Assembly (NCBI GenBank): GCA_903901395.1
Contig: CAIUQW010000014.1
Location: forward strand, 1 to 16,096
Direction: 5' to 3'
Length of the DNA: 16,096 nucleotides
Source of the DNA: an uncultured Chlorobiales bacterium
GTDB lineage: Bacteria > Bacteroidota > Chlorobiia > Chlorobiales > Chlorobiaceae
Both the position numbers and the translations under genes were made by a program. How positions within the stretch are numbered: the stretch's first letter is position 1; every line of letters starts with the position of its first letter. The notes beneath the pieces are model-generated. The model had not been told where the DNA came from and ran no database searches. It worked only from the letters and a program-made list of their open reading frames with translations. This document shows positions 1 through 7,240 of this stretch, in pieces.

Positions 1-1110
1 AAGCAGCGCGAGGAAGGTGCGGTCGCAGCCCGACGAGGTCTCCACCACGTACGGAATGAAGCGCTCGTTGGTGGTCTGGTCGATATACTCCATGCTCTTG
101 CCGGAGTACTGCTGATGCTGGCTGAGGTCGAAATCGGTGCGTGAATGGATGCCCTCGATCTCCTCGATGCCGAACGGGAACTCGAACTTGATGTCGTAAG
201 CGAGGTCGGCGTAGTGCGCCAGCTTGTCGTGCTTGTACCAGTGAAGCTTCTCCTTCGTCACGCCGAGCGTTTCGTGGTACCAGCGGAAGCGCTCCTCGCG
301 CCACGCCTCGAAGGCTTCGAGCTGCGTGCCCGGCTTGAGGAAATACTGCATCTCCATCTGCTCGAACTCCACCATGCGGAAGATGAAGTTGCCTTTGACG
401 ATTTCGTTGCGGAACGCCTTGCCGATCTGCGCGATGCCGAACGGCACCTTCATGCGTGACGACTCGCGCACATTGTGGAAGTTCACAAAGATGCCCTGCG
501 CCGTTTCGGGACGCAGATAGACCACGCCCGCCGACTCGGCCACCGCGCCCATGTTGCACTGGAACATCAGGTTGAACTGACGCACCTCCGTCCAGTCCGC
601 CGATCCGGTGTCGGGAGCCTTGATCCCCTCCTGAACGATAATTTCATAAAGCGTGCGATTCGGGTCTTCCGTCCCTGCGGCGGCCTCATAGGCAACCTTG
701 ACAGCGGCGGCCTCGGCCTCCTTGCCATCGCGCACGAGCTTGCCGATATGGTTCTCGATCAGGTGATCGGCGCGGTAGCGGCGCTTCGTCGTTTTATCAT
801 CGATCATCGGATCGTTGAAGCTTGCCACATGGCCCGAAGCCTCCCACACGGTCGGATTCATCATGATCGAGGCATCGATTCCCACGATATTCTGGTGGCG
901 GCGCGTCATCGAACTCCACCACAAATCCTTGATATTCTTCTTCATCTCGCTGCCGAGCGGTCCGTAATCGAAACACGACGACAGACCGCCGTAGATTTCC
1001 GACGACGGGAAAATGAAGCCTCGCCGCTTGGCCAGCGAAACCAGTTTGTTCATCACTTTATCGGGCGACAGACTCTGCGTCTGCACCCGCGACTGATCGG
1101 AATTGCTCAT
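1..1110 (-). CDS. glyQS: Glycyl-tRNA synthetase, dimeric class II type (N-terminal 370 residues, 3' end outside window)
   Basis: This gene charges tRNA-Gly with glycine in the cytoplasm (ATP-dependent, class II aminoacyl-tRNA synthetase). Translating the minus strand from the ATG at 1110 gives 370 uninterrupted codons to base 1, so the gene is cut by the window edge; the family is usually a little under 500 residues, and the missing part should hold the anticodon-binding domain. Recognisable blocks are SSEIYGGLSSCFDYGPLG (about 36-53), NPTVWEASGHV (85-95), LRPETAQGIF (199-208), the class II motif 2 region FRNEI (233-237) followed by FIFRMVEFEQMEMQYF, and HSRTDFDLSQH (322-332). These match the alpha2 archaeal/eukaryotic-like type, not the split glyQ/glyS alpha2beta2 type. 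No good Shine-Dalgarno precedes the ATG. A TATATTTG promoter element lies about 60 bases upstream. The gene reads away from the peptidase array and shares no operon with it. Confidence 0.96.
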   Translation of the reverse strand, partial: MSNSDQSRVQTQSLSPDKVMNKLVSLAKRRGFIFPSSEIYGGLSSCFDYGPLGSEMKKNIKDLWWSSMTRRHQNIVGIDASIMMNPTVWEASGHVASFNDPMIDDKTTKRRYRADHLIENHIGKLVRDGKEAEAAAVKVAYEAAAGTEDPNRTLYEIIVQEGIKAPDTGSADWTEVRQFNLMFQCNMGAVAESAGVVYLRPETAQGIFVNFHNVRESSRMKVPFGIAQIGKAFRNEIVKGNFIFRMVEFEQMEMQYFLKPGTQLEAFEAWREERFRWYHETLGVTKEKLHWYKHDKLAHYADLAYDIKFEFPFGIEEIEGIHSRTDFDLSQHQQYSGKSMEYIDQTTNERFIPYVVETSSGCDRTFLALL

Positions 1111-1514
1111 CGTTCGAACACTGAGGTTGAAAAATTGGCAGCGCTCCCGCTCATCCGGCGGGGCGCAAAGCGCAAATATAACAAACGGCGAGGATTTAAC
1201 GTGCCTTGCATGAAGTACGCCGTGCTGTCAGCAAGCTCATATTGAAGCACAACGAGTCAGGGAGAGGAGAGGCGAAAGCGCGGCTTTGCGCGAACGGGTC
1301 GAAACGATACTTCATCGTCACCATCAAAAACACCATTCATGATCCGCATCGGATGAATACGCCGCGACTTCGGCCATTCCACGCCGTCTGGTTACACCAG
1401 ACTTAAATGATCAACCGGCTTCTGATCGATATCGTATCGATGACCCACAGGAATCGCCTCCGCGTTGTCGTCAGTCCGAAACAGCTCATTTTACGTCAAA
1501 AAGTAAAAATGTGA
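1111..1514. other. Intergenic region between glyQS and the peptidase array
   Basis: About 400 bases without a credible gene. The short open frames here have no recognisable product. Contents are the glyQS leader and -7 box near 1173 and a small inverted repeat at 1425-1441 (ATCGATA-tcg-TATCGAT). An AT-rich inverted repeat (TTTTAC/GTAAAA, 1489-1508) lies just beyond the stop of the first peptidase gene. No clear rho-independent terminator was found. Confidence 0.6.
1173..1180 (-). promoter_or_regulatory. Candidate -7 promoter element for glyQS
   Basis: Read on the minus strand, these bases are TATATTTG, a full match to the TAnnTTTG -7 box described for Bacteroidota-type primary sigma factors. 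It lies 62 bases upstream of the glyQS ATG, giving a plausible leader of about 55 nt with a small GCGC-AAA-GCGC hairpin. I see no convincing TTG at -33. Confidence 0.4.
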
Positions 1515-2303
1515 TCAACTTCGGCTGCGCTTACGCCAGCGGCTCCTGTGCAGCGTTTGCCCTCGTTTTGCGAGTTCCTTATTGATTTCGTCGAAGTATT
1601 CAGGAACGAATGTGTCAATCGAGCTGGCGGGATTGCTCGAAATCGACCAATGAATGCCGATCAGGGCAAGTCTGGAGTTGAAAACGGCAAAGCTGGGTGC
1701 TCCTGAATCACCGACCTGCAAATAGCTCTCATCGCTGCCAACAGACGGAGTATCGTTGTCGTCGTAGTCGTAGGCTGCGATTTTTCCGGTCGATGGGCCA
1801 AGCTGACACATACCCAGCATATCCAGCACGTTCCGCCCGACCCGATGCGTCTTGCCGTAATTATAGAGAGTAAGTCCGAGATAGGCTTTCGGAGAACGCA
1901 ATTTCGGAATCGCGTAGCGTGCAATGGTTCTATCGACTGCCCCATCGAACCAGCCAAGCCAGAGATCGGTCGTGCCGATTCGCGCTCCTCCAGTTACTGT
2001 ATAGGTGTAGCTTGTGCCTGTGAGCGAGTTCGATCCCCAGAAAGTCACCTTCTCGCCTATCGCCGGATGAAGATGAACCGCGGAAAGGAAGCAGGTATCG
2101 GTAACCAGCGTCGCCCAGTGTCCCTCACTGCCTAAACCGACTCCTGAAAAATTGTAAGCACGACCGACGAAAGCCTTGTCGCTATCGGCGTAAAATCGAA
2201 AGTTTCGCGCTGGCGTATAATCGCGAACGATCATTTCGCTGCGGCTCGAATGTGGTGACAGCACTATCAGCGTAACAAAAAGCGACAGGAGAACCCCTCT
2301 CAT
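1515..2303 (-). CDS. Exported chymotrypsin-fold serine peptidase, paralogue A, without PEP-CTERM signal
   Basis: Predicted secreted trypsin-like (S1-type) serine endopeptidase of 262 residues. An N-terminal signal peptide (MRGVLLSLFVTLIVLSPHSS) precedes a domain with catalytic His77 (FLSAVH), Asp113 (GTTDLWLG) and Ser200 (QVGDSGAPSF). All three sit at exactly the same positions as in paralogue B, and the two proteins look roughly 55-60% identical by eye. I chose the ATG at 2303 rather than the in-frame start at 2345 because the bases around it (GCCATGAGAG) match the start of paralogue B and the signal peptide then begins correctly. Unlike B and C, the protein ends in GQTLHRSRWRKRSRS: the VPEP motif and membrane helix are missing while a basic tail remains. 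It is therefore probably released instead of sorted, or is a decaying copy. Substrate unknown; family assignment rests on motifs only. Confidence 0.8.
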   Translation of the reverse strand: MRGVLLSLFVTLIVLSPHSSRSEMIVRDYTPARNFRFYADSDKAFVGRAYNFSGVGLGSEGHWATLVTDTCFLSAVHLHPAIGEKVTFWGSNSLTGTSYTYTVTGGARIGTTDLWLGWFDGAVDRTIARYAIPKLRSPKAYLGLTLYNYGKTHRVGRNVLDMLGMCQLGPSTGKIAAYDYDDNDTPSVGSDESYLQVGDSGAPSFAVFNSRLALIGIHWSISSNPASSIDTFVPEYFDEINKELAKRGQTLHRSRWRKRSRS

Positions 2304-2358
2304 GGCAGATGTGACTTTGGGTACTTCGATTTGAAATAGAGGCATTCACTTGAAATGA

Positions 2359-2387
2359 AAAGTAAAGATGTGAAATTTTCTTTTCAA
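2359..2387 (-). promoter_or_regulatory. Candidate promoter of peptidase paralogue A
   Basis: On the minus strand TTGAAA (2387-2382) is followed after 17 bases by TACTTT (2364-2359), about 55 bases before the ATG. The surrounding 19-base block (2372-2390) is 18/19 identical to the block upstream of paralogue B and sits at nearly the same distance from the start (69 versus 70 bases). TACTTTTC also resembles the TAnnTTTG type. Confidence 0.4.
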
Positions 2388-2443
2388 ATGCGTTGTGCCA
2401 GCGCTGAGTCTCCTCACTGGAGTGATTTTTTACTCATACGGAG

Positions 2444-3298
2444 TCATGGGGAGTTACGGCGGCGGCGAGCGAGCCAGAGGCTGCACGAAATAATCATCGC
2501 ATACCAGTACTCGCTCGGCTCGGGCACCGCAGAGAGCGCCTGCCCTCCTGTCGCCAGAACTTTATTGACATCATCGTAATATTCCGGAACGAATGTATCG
2601 ATGGAGCCGTACGGTGAGCCACCAGGATAGGTTGCAATCGCCCAATGAACGCCGATCAGGGAGAGATCGGAGTTTAAAATCGTGAAGCTCGGAGCGCCTG
2701 AATCACCGGCTTGCAGGAAGGTTTCATCGCCTCCGACCGAAGGCGAGTCGTTATTGTCATAGTCGTACCATGCGGCCTCTCCGGTTGATGGGCTGACCGT
2801 GATGCTGCCCATATCTTCAAGCACGTTTCGTCCAACCAGCTGATTCGCCCCGTAATTGTAAAGTACGAGGTCCATATAGTCGCTCGCTGAGGGCAGCATC
2901 GCAACCGGATAGCGTGCGATCGAAGAATCGACTGCCGTATCGAATCTGCCGACCCAGAGGTCGGTCGTTCCTATTCGCGATCCACCCGTTACTGTATAGG
3001 TATAGCTTGGCCCAGCGAGATCATTGGTTGCCCAGAACGTTACCGTCTCTCCTGCGTCGGGATGGTAGTGAGTGGCGGAAATGAAGTAGTTATTTGAAAC
3101 CAGAGTAGCCCAATGTCCCGCATTGCTGTATCCAACCCCTGAGAAATCGTAAGGCTCTCCAACGAAATTTTTATCGTTGCCAACGTAAAAGCGGTAGTGC
3201 TGAGCTGCACTGTAATTGCGAATCATCAATGCCCCGCGACTGATAGTCGGATAAAGTATAACGAACGCAATCAGGAAAAACAGTCGAAACACTCTCAT
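2444..3298 (-). CDS. PEP-CTERM-anchored trypsin-like serine peptidase, paralogue B
   Basis: Predicted exported serine endopeptidase of 284 residues, sorted to the cell surface by the exosortase system. Residues 1-23 form a signal peptide. The peptidase domain shows His77 (FISATH), Asp113 (GTTDLWVG) and Ser200 (QAGDSGAPSF). An acidic YDYDNNDSPSVGGDE stretch (178-192) lies just before the Ser motif and could bind a metal such as Ca2+ (inference). The C-terminus is a textbook PEP-CTERM signal: VPEP at 258-261, a hydrophobic helix (YWYAMIISCSLWLA), then RRRR. The ATG at 3298 sits directly before the signal peptide; no Shine-Dalgarno is adjacent. About 140 bases separate it from each neighbour, and it has its own candidate promoter, so it is probably transcribed independently. 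Exosortase itself is not in the window. Confidence 0.85.
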   Translation of the reverse strand: MRVFRLFFLIAFVILYPTISRGALMIRNYSAAQHYRFYVGNDKNFVGEPYDFSGVGYSNAGHWATLVSNNYFISATHYHPDAGETVTFWATNDLAGPSYTYTVTGGSRIGTTDLWVGRFDTAVDSSIARYPVAMLPSASDYMDLVLYNYGANQLVGRNVLEDMGSITVSPSTGEAAWYDYDNNDSPSVGGDETFLQAGDSGAPSFTILNSDLSLIGVHWAIATYPGGSPYGSIDTFVPEYYDDVNKVLATGGQALSAVPEPSEYWYAMIISCSLWLARRRRNSP

Positions 3299-3355
3299 GG
3301 CAGCTATAACTTGTGTAACAAAAAACAGAAATAGAATATCCTCCTTTATATGGAT

Positions 3356-3383
3356 AATGTATAAATGGAAATTTCCTTTTCAA
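3356..3383 (-). promoter_or_regulatory. Candidate promoter of peptidase paralogue B
   Basis: Minus-strand TTGAAA (3383-3378) and TACATT (3361-3356) are separated by 16 bases, about 58 bases before the ATG. The block at 3368-3386 is nearly identical to 2372-2390 upstream of paralogue A, so the upstream region was duplicated with the gene and partly conserved. Confidence 0.4.
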
Positions 3384-3440
3384 ATGGATGTGCTTCGTTC
3401 TTGCCATGTTGTTCCTTTTAACGTATTATAAATCTCAGAT

Positions 3441-4304
3441 TTACGTCAGACAACCACGTCGCCGCATGAGCCAGAGGGCGCACGCAATCAGCAGCGCGTA
3501 CCAGTGCTCGCCCGGCTCAGGCACCACCATCAACGCTTGTCCGTTTGTTTTTAATACAGCGCTGATAGCGTTTGCGTATGGCGGAATGAATGAGTCACCG
3601 GAATCAGTGTGAAAATCACTTACCCAGTGGATGCCGACCAAGGCAAGGCCCGAGCTGGTAGCGATAAAACTCGGGGCACCAGAATCACCCACCTGCAACA
3701 GGGTTTCATCGCCACCTACCGATGGCGTATCATTATTGTCGTAATCGTACCTGAGCATTTGATTTGAAGACGATCCATATGTGCCGACTTCTATCTTATC
3801 CAGCACGTTTCGTCCGACAATGTCATGATCTCCGTAATTGTATAGTATTTTTCCCAGGTAGTCACTTTGATTGGGGAGTTCCAGAACCGGGTATCGTGTG
3901 ATAGAGCTGTCAACCGCCGTGTTGAGCCGACCGATCATGATATCGGTCAGTTGCCCCTCCGCTGATGTGATGCGAGTCAGGCTTTTCACCGTGTACGTGT
4001 AGCTCTTCCCTGACAGGCTATTGGTCGCATAGAAGGTCACTGACTCGTTGATATCCGGGCTGTAATGATCTGCTGTAATAAAGTAGTTATCAGAAAGCAA
4101 TGTGGCCCAGTGACCAGAGCTGAATTGACCGACTCCAGAGAAATTGTAAGAAGCACCGATAAAATTTTTATCGCTTCCGGCGTAAAAACGGTTATGCTGC
4201 GGAGCCGAATAGGCGCGAATGGTCATTGTGCCGAGACCTGACGCAGGGGAAAGCGCAACCAAACCGAACATTAATGATGTAAATAAACGTTTCACTGTGA
4301 TCAA
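3441..4304 (-). CDS. PEP-CTERM-anchored trypsin-like serine peptidase, paralogue C
   Basis: Third member of the tandem family, predicted exported serine endopeptidase of 287 residues from a TTG start at 4304. A GTG three codons in, at 4295, is an equally possible start, and no Shine-Dalgarno decides between them. A signal peptide (KRLFTSLMFGLVALSPASG) is followed by the peptidase domain with His80 (FITADH), Asp121 (LTDIMIG) and Ser208 (QVGDSGAPSF), and the same acidic YDYDNNDTPSVGGDE block just upstream of the Ser motif. The C-terminal sorting signal is VPEP (261-264), the hydrophobic WYALLIACALWLM and RRR. It is more diverged than A and B are from each other, with an insertion before the Asp (RITSAEGQLTD). 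It heads the array, and its upstream side is a long AT-rich stretch. Confidence 0.85.
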   Translation of the reverse strand: MITVKRLFTSLMFGLVALSPASGLGTMTIRAYSAPQHNRFYAGSDKNFIGASYNFSGVGQFSSGHWATLLSDNYFITADHYSPDINESVTFYATNSLSGKSYTYTVKSLTRITSAEGQLTDIMIGRLNTAVDSSITRYPVLELPNQSDYLGKILYNYGDHDIVGRNVLDKIEVGTYGSSSNQMLRYDYDNNDTPSVGGDETLLQVGDSGAPSFIATSSGLALVGIHWVSDFHTDSGDSFIPPYANAISAVLKTNGQALMVVPEPGEHWYALLIACALWLMRRRGCLT

Positions 4305-5192
4305 TTATTTAATGGGTTACTACAACCGATCTCTTTTTAAAGGGAGATACAAAGTGATGTGTTATTTTTTTTACTGCCTATGAGGGATTTTTACTCCGGT
4401 GGTTTGTAGAGCGGCAGTCTATGCAGGCTATTTCTGCAAATTTCTGTGAAAGTCATCCGTCGGTTTTATTTTAATACAGGCGTCTAACGTAATTGAAGCA
4501 AAATATTTTAGCTTTCAAAAGCAGAAAAGTTTACTCCGAATATAGTCCATGTCGCCCTTTCAATAAACAGTTAATCAATATTACTTCAAATGAGATATTT
4601 GATAGTCTTGAGGACATTCAATACAGGCAAGGCTGAGTAATAAATTACTTAACGCATTAAATGTTAAAGGGTTAAGCAGATGTCTCATGATTAGCTTTAA
4701 TAAATCAATTCGCTTACTCTGTAACACTCAAATTGCATTTATTGTTTCCTTTTTACAAAAATAATTGAACGAAAGCCCCTTTTATTACGCTCAATATTCG
4801 CATAACAAGACGACCTCAAATCAACTTAAAATCTCAATCTGTTAGCGATATTTCAATTTGATATGAAGATGAGGCATTATTTTATTCGAATCGAAATATT
4901 TCAGAATAACGTATACAAATTTCATTAATTACGGTTATAATAAATCTGCTGTTTTAAAGAAATAATATGCACGACACTGCTCATTGTAGTATTGACATGC
5001 ACAGAATTCGGCAATTTCATCTTTCACATAAATATCTTCTATGCATTTCAAGGAGAGCTTTTTGACAGAATGTATAAGTGACTTTTTTCATTAACCGTCC
5101 GGAGCATCTTTTGGACTGCTGTGCTACCTCCACCATAAAGACCTGTAAAAAGCTTACCATTGTATTCATTGATCAGCCGGGCCATCAAGCAG
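4305..5192. other. Long AT-rich region without a credible gene
   Basis: Close to 0.9 kb, clearly AT-richer than the rest of the window and dense in stop codons on all frames. Only tiny open frames are present, for example a 16-codon one near 4590. The part adjoining 4304 must hold the promoter of peptidase C. The rest shows no tRNA, CRISPR or long repeat that I can see. Composition and the adjoining transposase remnant suggest decayed, transferred DNA (inference). Confidence 0.55.
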
Positions 5193-5762
5193 ATGAAGAA
5201 GGACAAAGTAACCGAAGCCAAGATGAACGAGCAGAACCGGATGCCATCAGCAGCTCCGGTAAACGTAAGGCGCAAAATGTGTTGCACTCCTTGATCCTGC
5301 TGGCCTGCGATGAAGGCCCGCATCAGAAAGAGTGCTCGCTCAACGAGACGATTGCGCGAGTCTTGAGCGTGAATATGAAAATCTTTGACCGGGTGAAAAA
5401 GCAGTTCGTTGAGAATGGGCTTGATGCGGTTACGACTCGCAAACCGATGAGCCGTGTTTTTTCCAAAAAAGTTGATGGCGATCTTGACGCTCGACTGATT
5501 GCGCTGAGCTGTTCACCCGCCCCTGAAGGTTCCACCGGGTGGACGCTCAAAATGCTGGCCAATAAAGCGATAGAGCTGAACGATGTCAACACGATTGCGC
5601 CCGATGCCGTCCGGCGAGCGTTAAAAAACGAGCGTCAACCCGTGGTAAAGGCCTGGACAGGCGATTCTGCCGAAACAAGGCGGTGAATTTGTAGCGCACA
5701 TGGAGACCGTTCTGGATGTGTACAATCAACCGGCGATTCACAAATGCAGATTCACGTTTTAA
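5193..5762 (+). pseudogene. IS630-family transposase remnant, two frameshifts, catalytic domain missing
   Basis: The remnant begins with ATG at 5193 (MKKDKVTEA). It shifts frame near 5213-5222 into DERAEPDAISSSGKRKAQ, then runs through the helix-turn-helix part, with NETIARVLSVNMKIFDRVKK and ENGLDAVTTRKP, and then WTLKMLANKAIEL and the TIAPDAVRRALK block. This order is typical of the N-terminal DNA-binding half of IS630-type transposases. After KAW near 5655 the frame shifts again (+1) into ILPKQGGEFVAHMETVLDVY, which corresponds to the family's WCIPP...EFVxxMExVLDVY segment, before a stop at 5760-5762. The DDE catalytic core that should follow is absent, against a usual length of about 340 residues. 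The open frame that can be extended back to 5078 starts with unrelated residues. No terminal inverted repeats were recognised. It is not functional on its own. Confidence 0.8.
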
Positions 5763-5870
5763 GCTTAAACATCTTTATACGTCACTATAGCGCGGCTGGA
5801 TAGCAGTGTCTCTGCCGTCTGTATGGTGAAGCGAAGCCAAAAGATCTATTTACGCCAGCACAGCACTTCT

Positions 5871-6548
5871 TCAATCCTTGACGCATCGTACCGCGAAGCC
5901 GTTCTTCGGGCCAACTTCGCCGCCACGCAGGGCGTTGTCGTAGAAGCCAAGTGCCCGGGCGAAAGCTTTGCCGTTGCTGGCGGGCGTGGATGTCCAGAAA
6001 CGGGCGAACTGTCCGAGCATCAGGAAGACGCCGTCCGCATCGCGCCGCGCGCCCGAGGGCATGGCGTCAAAGCCGCTGTTTTGCTCGCTCCCGGTTGCGG
6101 AGCCGCTCCATTTGCCGGGAGCTTTGAGAGCGCCACCCGCCAACTCTTCGCCGCCAAGCGCGTCGGCCAGCTCCTGCCACTCCTTGTCGGTCGCAACGTG
6201 CCACCCTTCGGGCGCGAGGCCTCTCGGGTCGTTCACCGCACGCCAGTTGTAGAGCATTCCGAAGGTTTTACCGTTTTCTGTTCTGTTCTCGTACGAACAT
6301 CGCGCTCCGGCGGTTTGCGAGGCCCACGACGCGCCCTCCTTCACCTCCGGAATCGACTCTCCGTTCCGGTAACGGGTGACTCGCAGATTTTCGTTCATCC
6401 AGAGATGGCTTCCGATTTTCACCGTGCCGTAGCTGTTGCCGTCAATGTCGGTGACTTTCGGCGTGCTACCGTTGCAGCCAGCCATCAGCAGGGATGAGAG
6501 GAGGAGCGGCGTTATCGCCCGAGTCATGTCGAGTTTGCGTCGTTTCAT
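5871..6548 (-). CDS. FISUMP-domain lipoprotein
   Basis: Predicted outer-membrane or periplasmic lipoprotein of 225 residues; function unknown. The N-terminus has a signal peptide with a lipobox (LLMAGC, acylated Cys24). The rest is one copy of the Fibrobacter succinogenes major paralogous domain: DGNSYGTVKIGSHLWMNENL near 36-55, a central GMLYNWRAV and GLAPEGWHVATDKEW (about 111-125), and a C-terminal FWTSTPASNGKAFARALGF with GFAVRCVKD. The domain has a C-type-lectin-like look and is common in this bacterial supergroup. I used the first ATG (6548), preceded by GGAAATTAACG; an internal Met (MTRAITP) at 6527 is also possible. It is divergent from the lipoprotein gene at 6716, sharing a 167-base upstream region. 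Confidence 0.85.
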   Translation of the reverse strand: MKRRKLDMTRAITPLLLSSLLMAGCNGSTPKVTDIDGNSYGTVKIGSHLWMNENLRVTRYRNGESIPEVKEGASWASQTAGARCSYENRTENGKTFGMLYNWRAVNDPRGLAPEGWHVATDKEWQELADALGGEELAGGALKAPGKWSGSATGSEQNSGFDAMPSGARRDADGVFLMLGQFARFWTSTPASNGKAFARALGFYDNALRGGEVGPKNGFAVRCVKD

Positions 6549-6633
6549 CGTTAATTTCCATTGATTGAACGCATATTAACGGAGTTTATCGCAGACAATG
6601 TAGCGATAGCATAGGCCTTATACTACTTCCCGG

Positions 6634-6666
6634 AGCGAGGCTTGTCACGCGCCACTCGCTTTTTTT
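6634..6666 (+). terminator. Terminator-like hairpin with T-run in a divergent promoter region
   Basis: AGCGAG (6634-6639) pairs with CTCGCT (6655-6660) across a 15-base loop and is followed by seven T residues (6660-6666). It has the form of a plus-strand rho-independent terminator, but no plus-strand gene ends here. It lies about 50 bases before the lipoprotein gene and overlaps its likely promoter. Confidence 0.4.
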
Positions 6667-6668
6667 GT

Positions 6669-6676
6669 TACATTTG
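6669..6676 (+). promoter_or_regulatory. Candidate -7 promoter element of the lipoprotein gene
   Basis: TACATTTG is a full match to TAnnTTTG and lies 39 bases before the ATG at 6716. No TTG is seen at the expected -33 distance. Confidence 0.35.
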
Positions 6677-6715
6677 CAGTATGAAGCCGTTGTTATCCAT
6701 TCATTACGACCGATC

Positions 6716-7216
6716 ATGATCAGAAACGTATTTACGAAAACCGCGGGACGACTCTCTCTCATCGTCCTTGCAGCTATTCTCGGCGCTTGCAGGCAAAAGA
6801 CGCCCGAACATCCATCCGCCGTTCCGGAACCGGTTCCGGCAGCGACAGACAGTGCCGGAAGCGCTGTCACGATTGAATCCGGCAGAGGTTCAGTCGTGAT
6901 TATCGATGCGGCCAAACCCTGGCCGGACAACGCACCTGCCGATGTGCCAAAGATTCCATACGGCACGATCCGCAAGATCATCCGGACCGAAACTCCCGAG
7001 GCCGACAGTTGGGATATGGCTATCGATGGCTTGCCGGAACACGTTCTCCGCGACTACGAGGCGTTGCTCAAGGCGAAAGGCTTTGAGACCACCTCGATGA
7101 TCGTTCCGGAAAAGGAGGGTGATCGGGGCAGCGTGACCGGTATCAAGGGGCCGATTTCGGTGGTGCTTATCGGATCGGGGCGCAGCATGAGTTTGTCGAT
7201 CATCCAGAAACAGTAA
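6716..7216 (+). CDS. Small lipoprotein of unknown function
   Basis: I do not recognise a named family. The product is 166 residues. MIRNVFTKTAGRLSLIVLAAILGAC is a lipoprotein signal peptide, with lipobox LGAC and Cys25. A Pro/Ala-rich linker follows (about 32-46), then a domain containing WPDNAPADVPKIPYG and a DYEALLKAKGFE segment. That DVP-K-P...DY-x-x-L-x-x-xGFE pattern recalls small bacterial lipoproteins with a C-terminal alpha/beta module, which is only a loose resemblance. I chose ATG 6716 over the upstream start at 6665 because the signal peptide begins there and the extra residues would overlap the candidate promoter. The HIT gene follows after 24 bases, so the two are probably cotranscribed. 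The lipid anchor implies a location at the outer or inner membrane. Confidence 0.75.
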   Translation: MIRNVFTKTAGRLSLIVLAAILGACRQKTPEHPSAVPEPVPAATDSAGSAVTIESGRGSVVIIDAAKPWPDNAPADVPKIPYGTIRKIIRTETPEADSWDMAIDGLPEHVLRDYEALLKAKGFETTSMIVPEKEGDRGSVTGIKGPISVVLIGSGRSMSLSIIQKQ

Positions 7217-7240
7217 TTCAGCACTCAAAATAGCAACACC

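Noticed and set aside
145..1245. Plus-strand open frames over the left end
   Set aside because: They are antisense to a clear, conserved glyQS reading frame and have no recognisable product.
1206..1406. 66-codon plus-strand frame in the glyQS-peptidase gap
   Set aside because: Composition and sequence look random and it overlaps the glyQS promoter region.
3300..3350. AGGAGG on the minus strand upstream of paralogue B (near 3342)
   Set aside because: It lies about 45 bases from the ATG, and no start codon at proper spacing opens a real frame.
4305..5192. CRISPR array or tRNA gene in the AT-rich region
   Set aside because: No regularly spaced repeats and no cloverleaf-like sequence were found on reading.
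5048..5323. Minus-strand open frame of 91 codons
   Set aside because: It is antisense to the start of the IS630 remnant and shows no family features.
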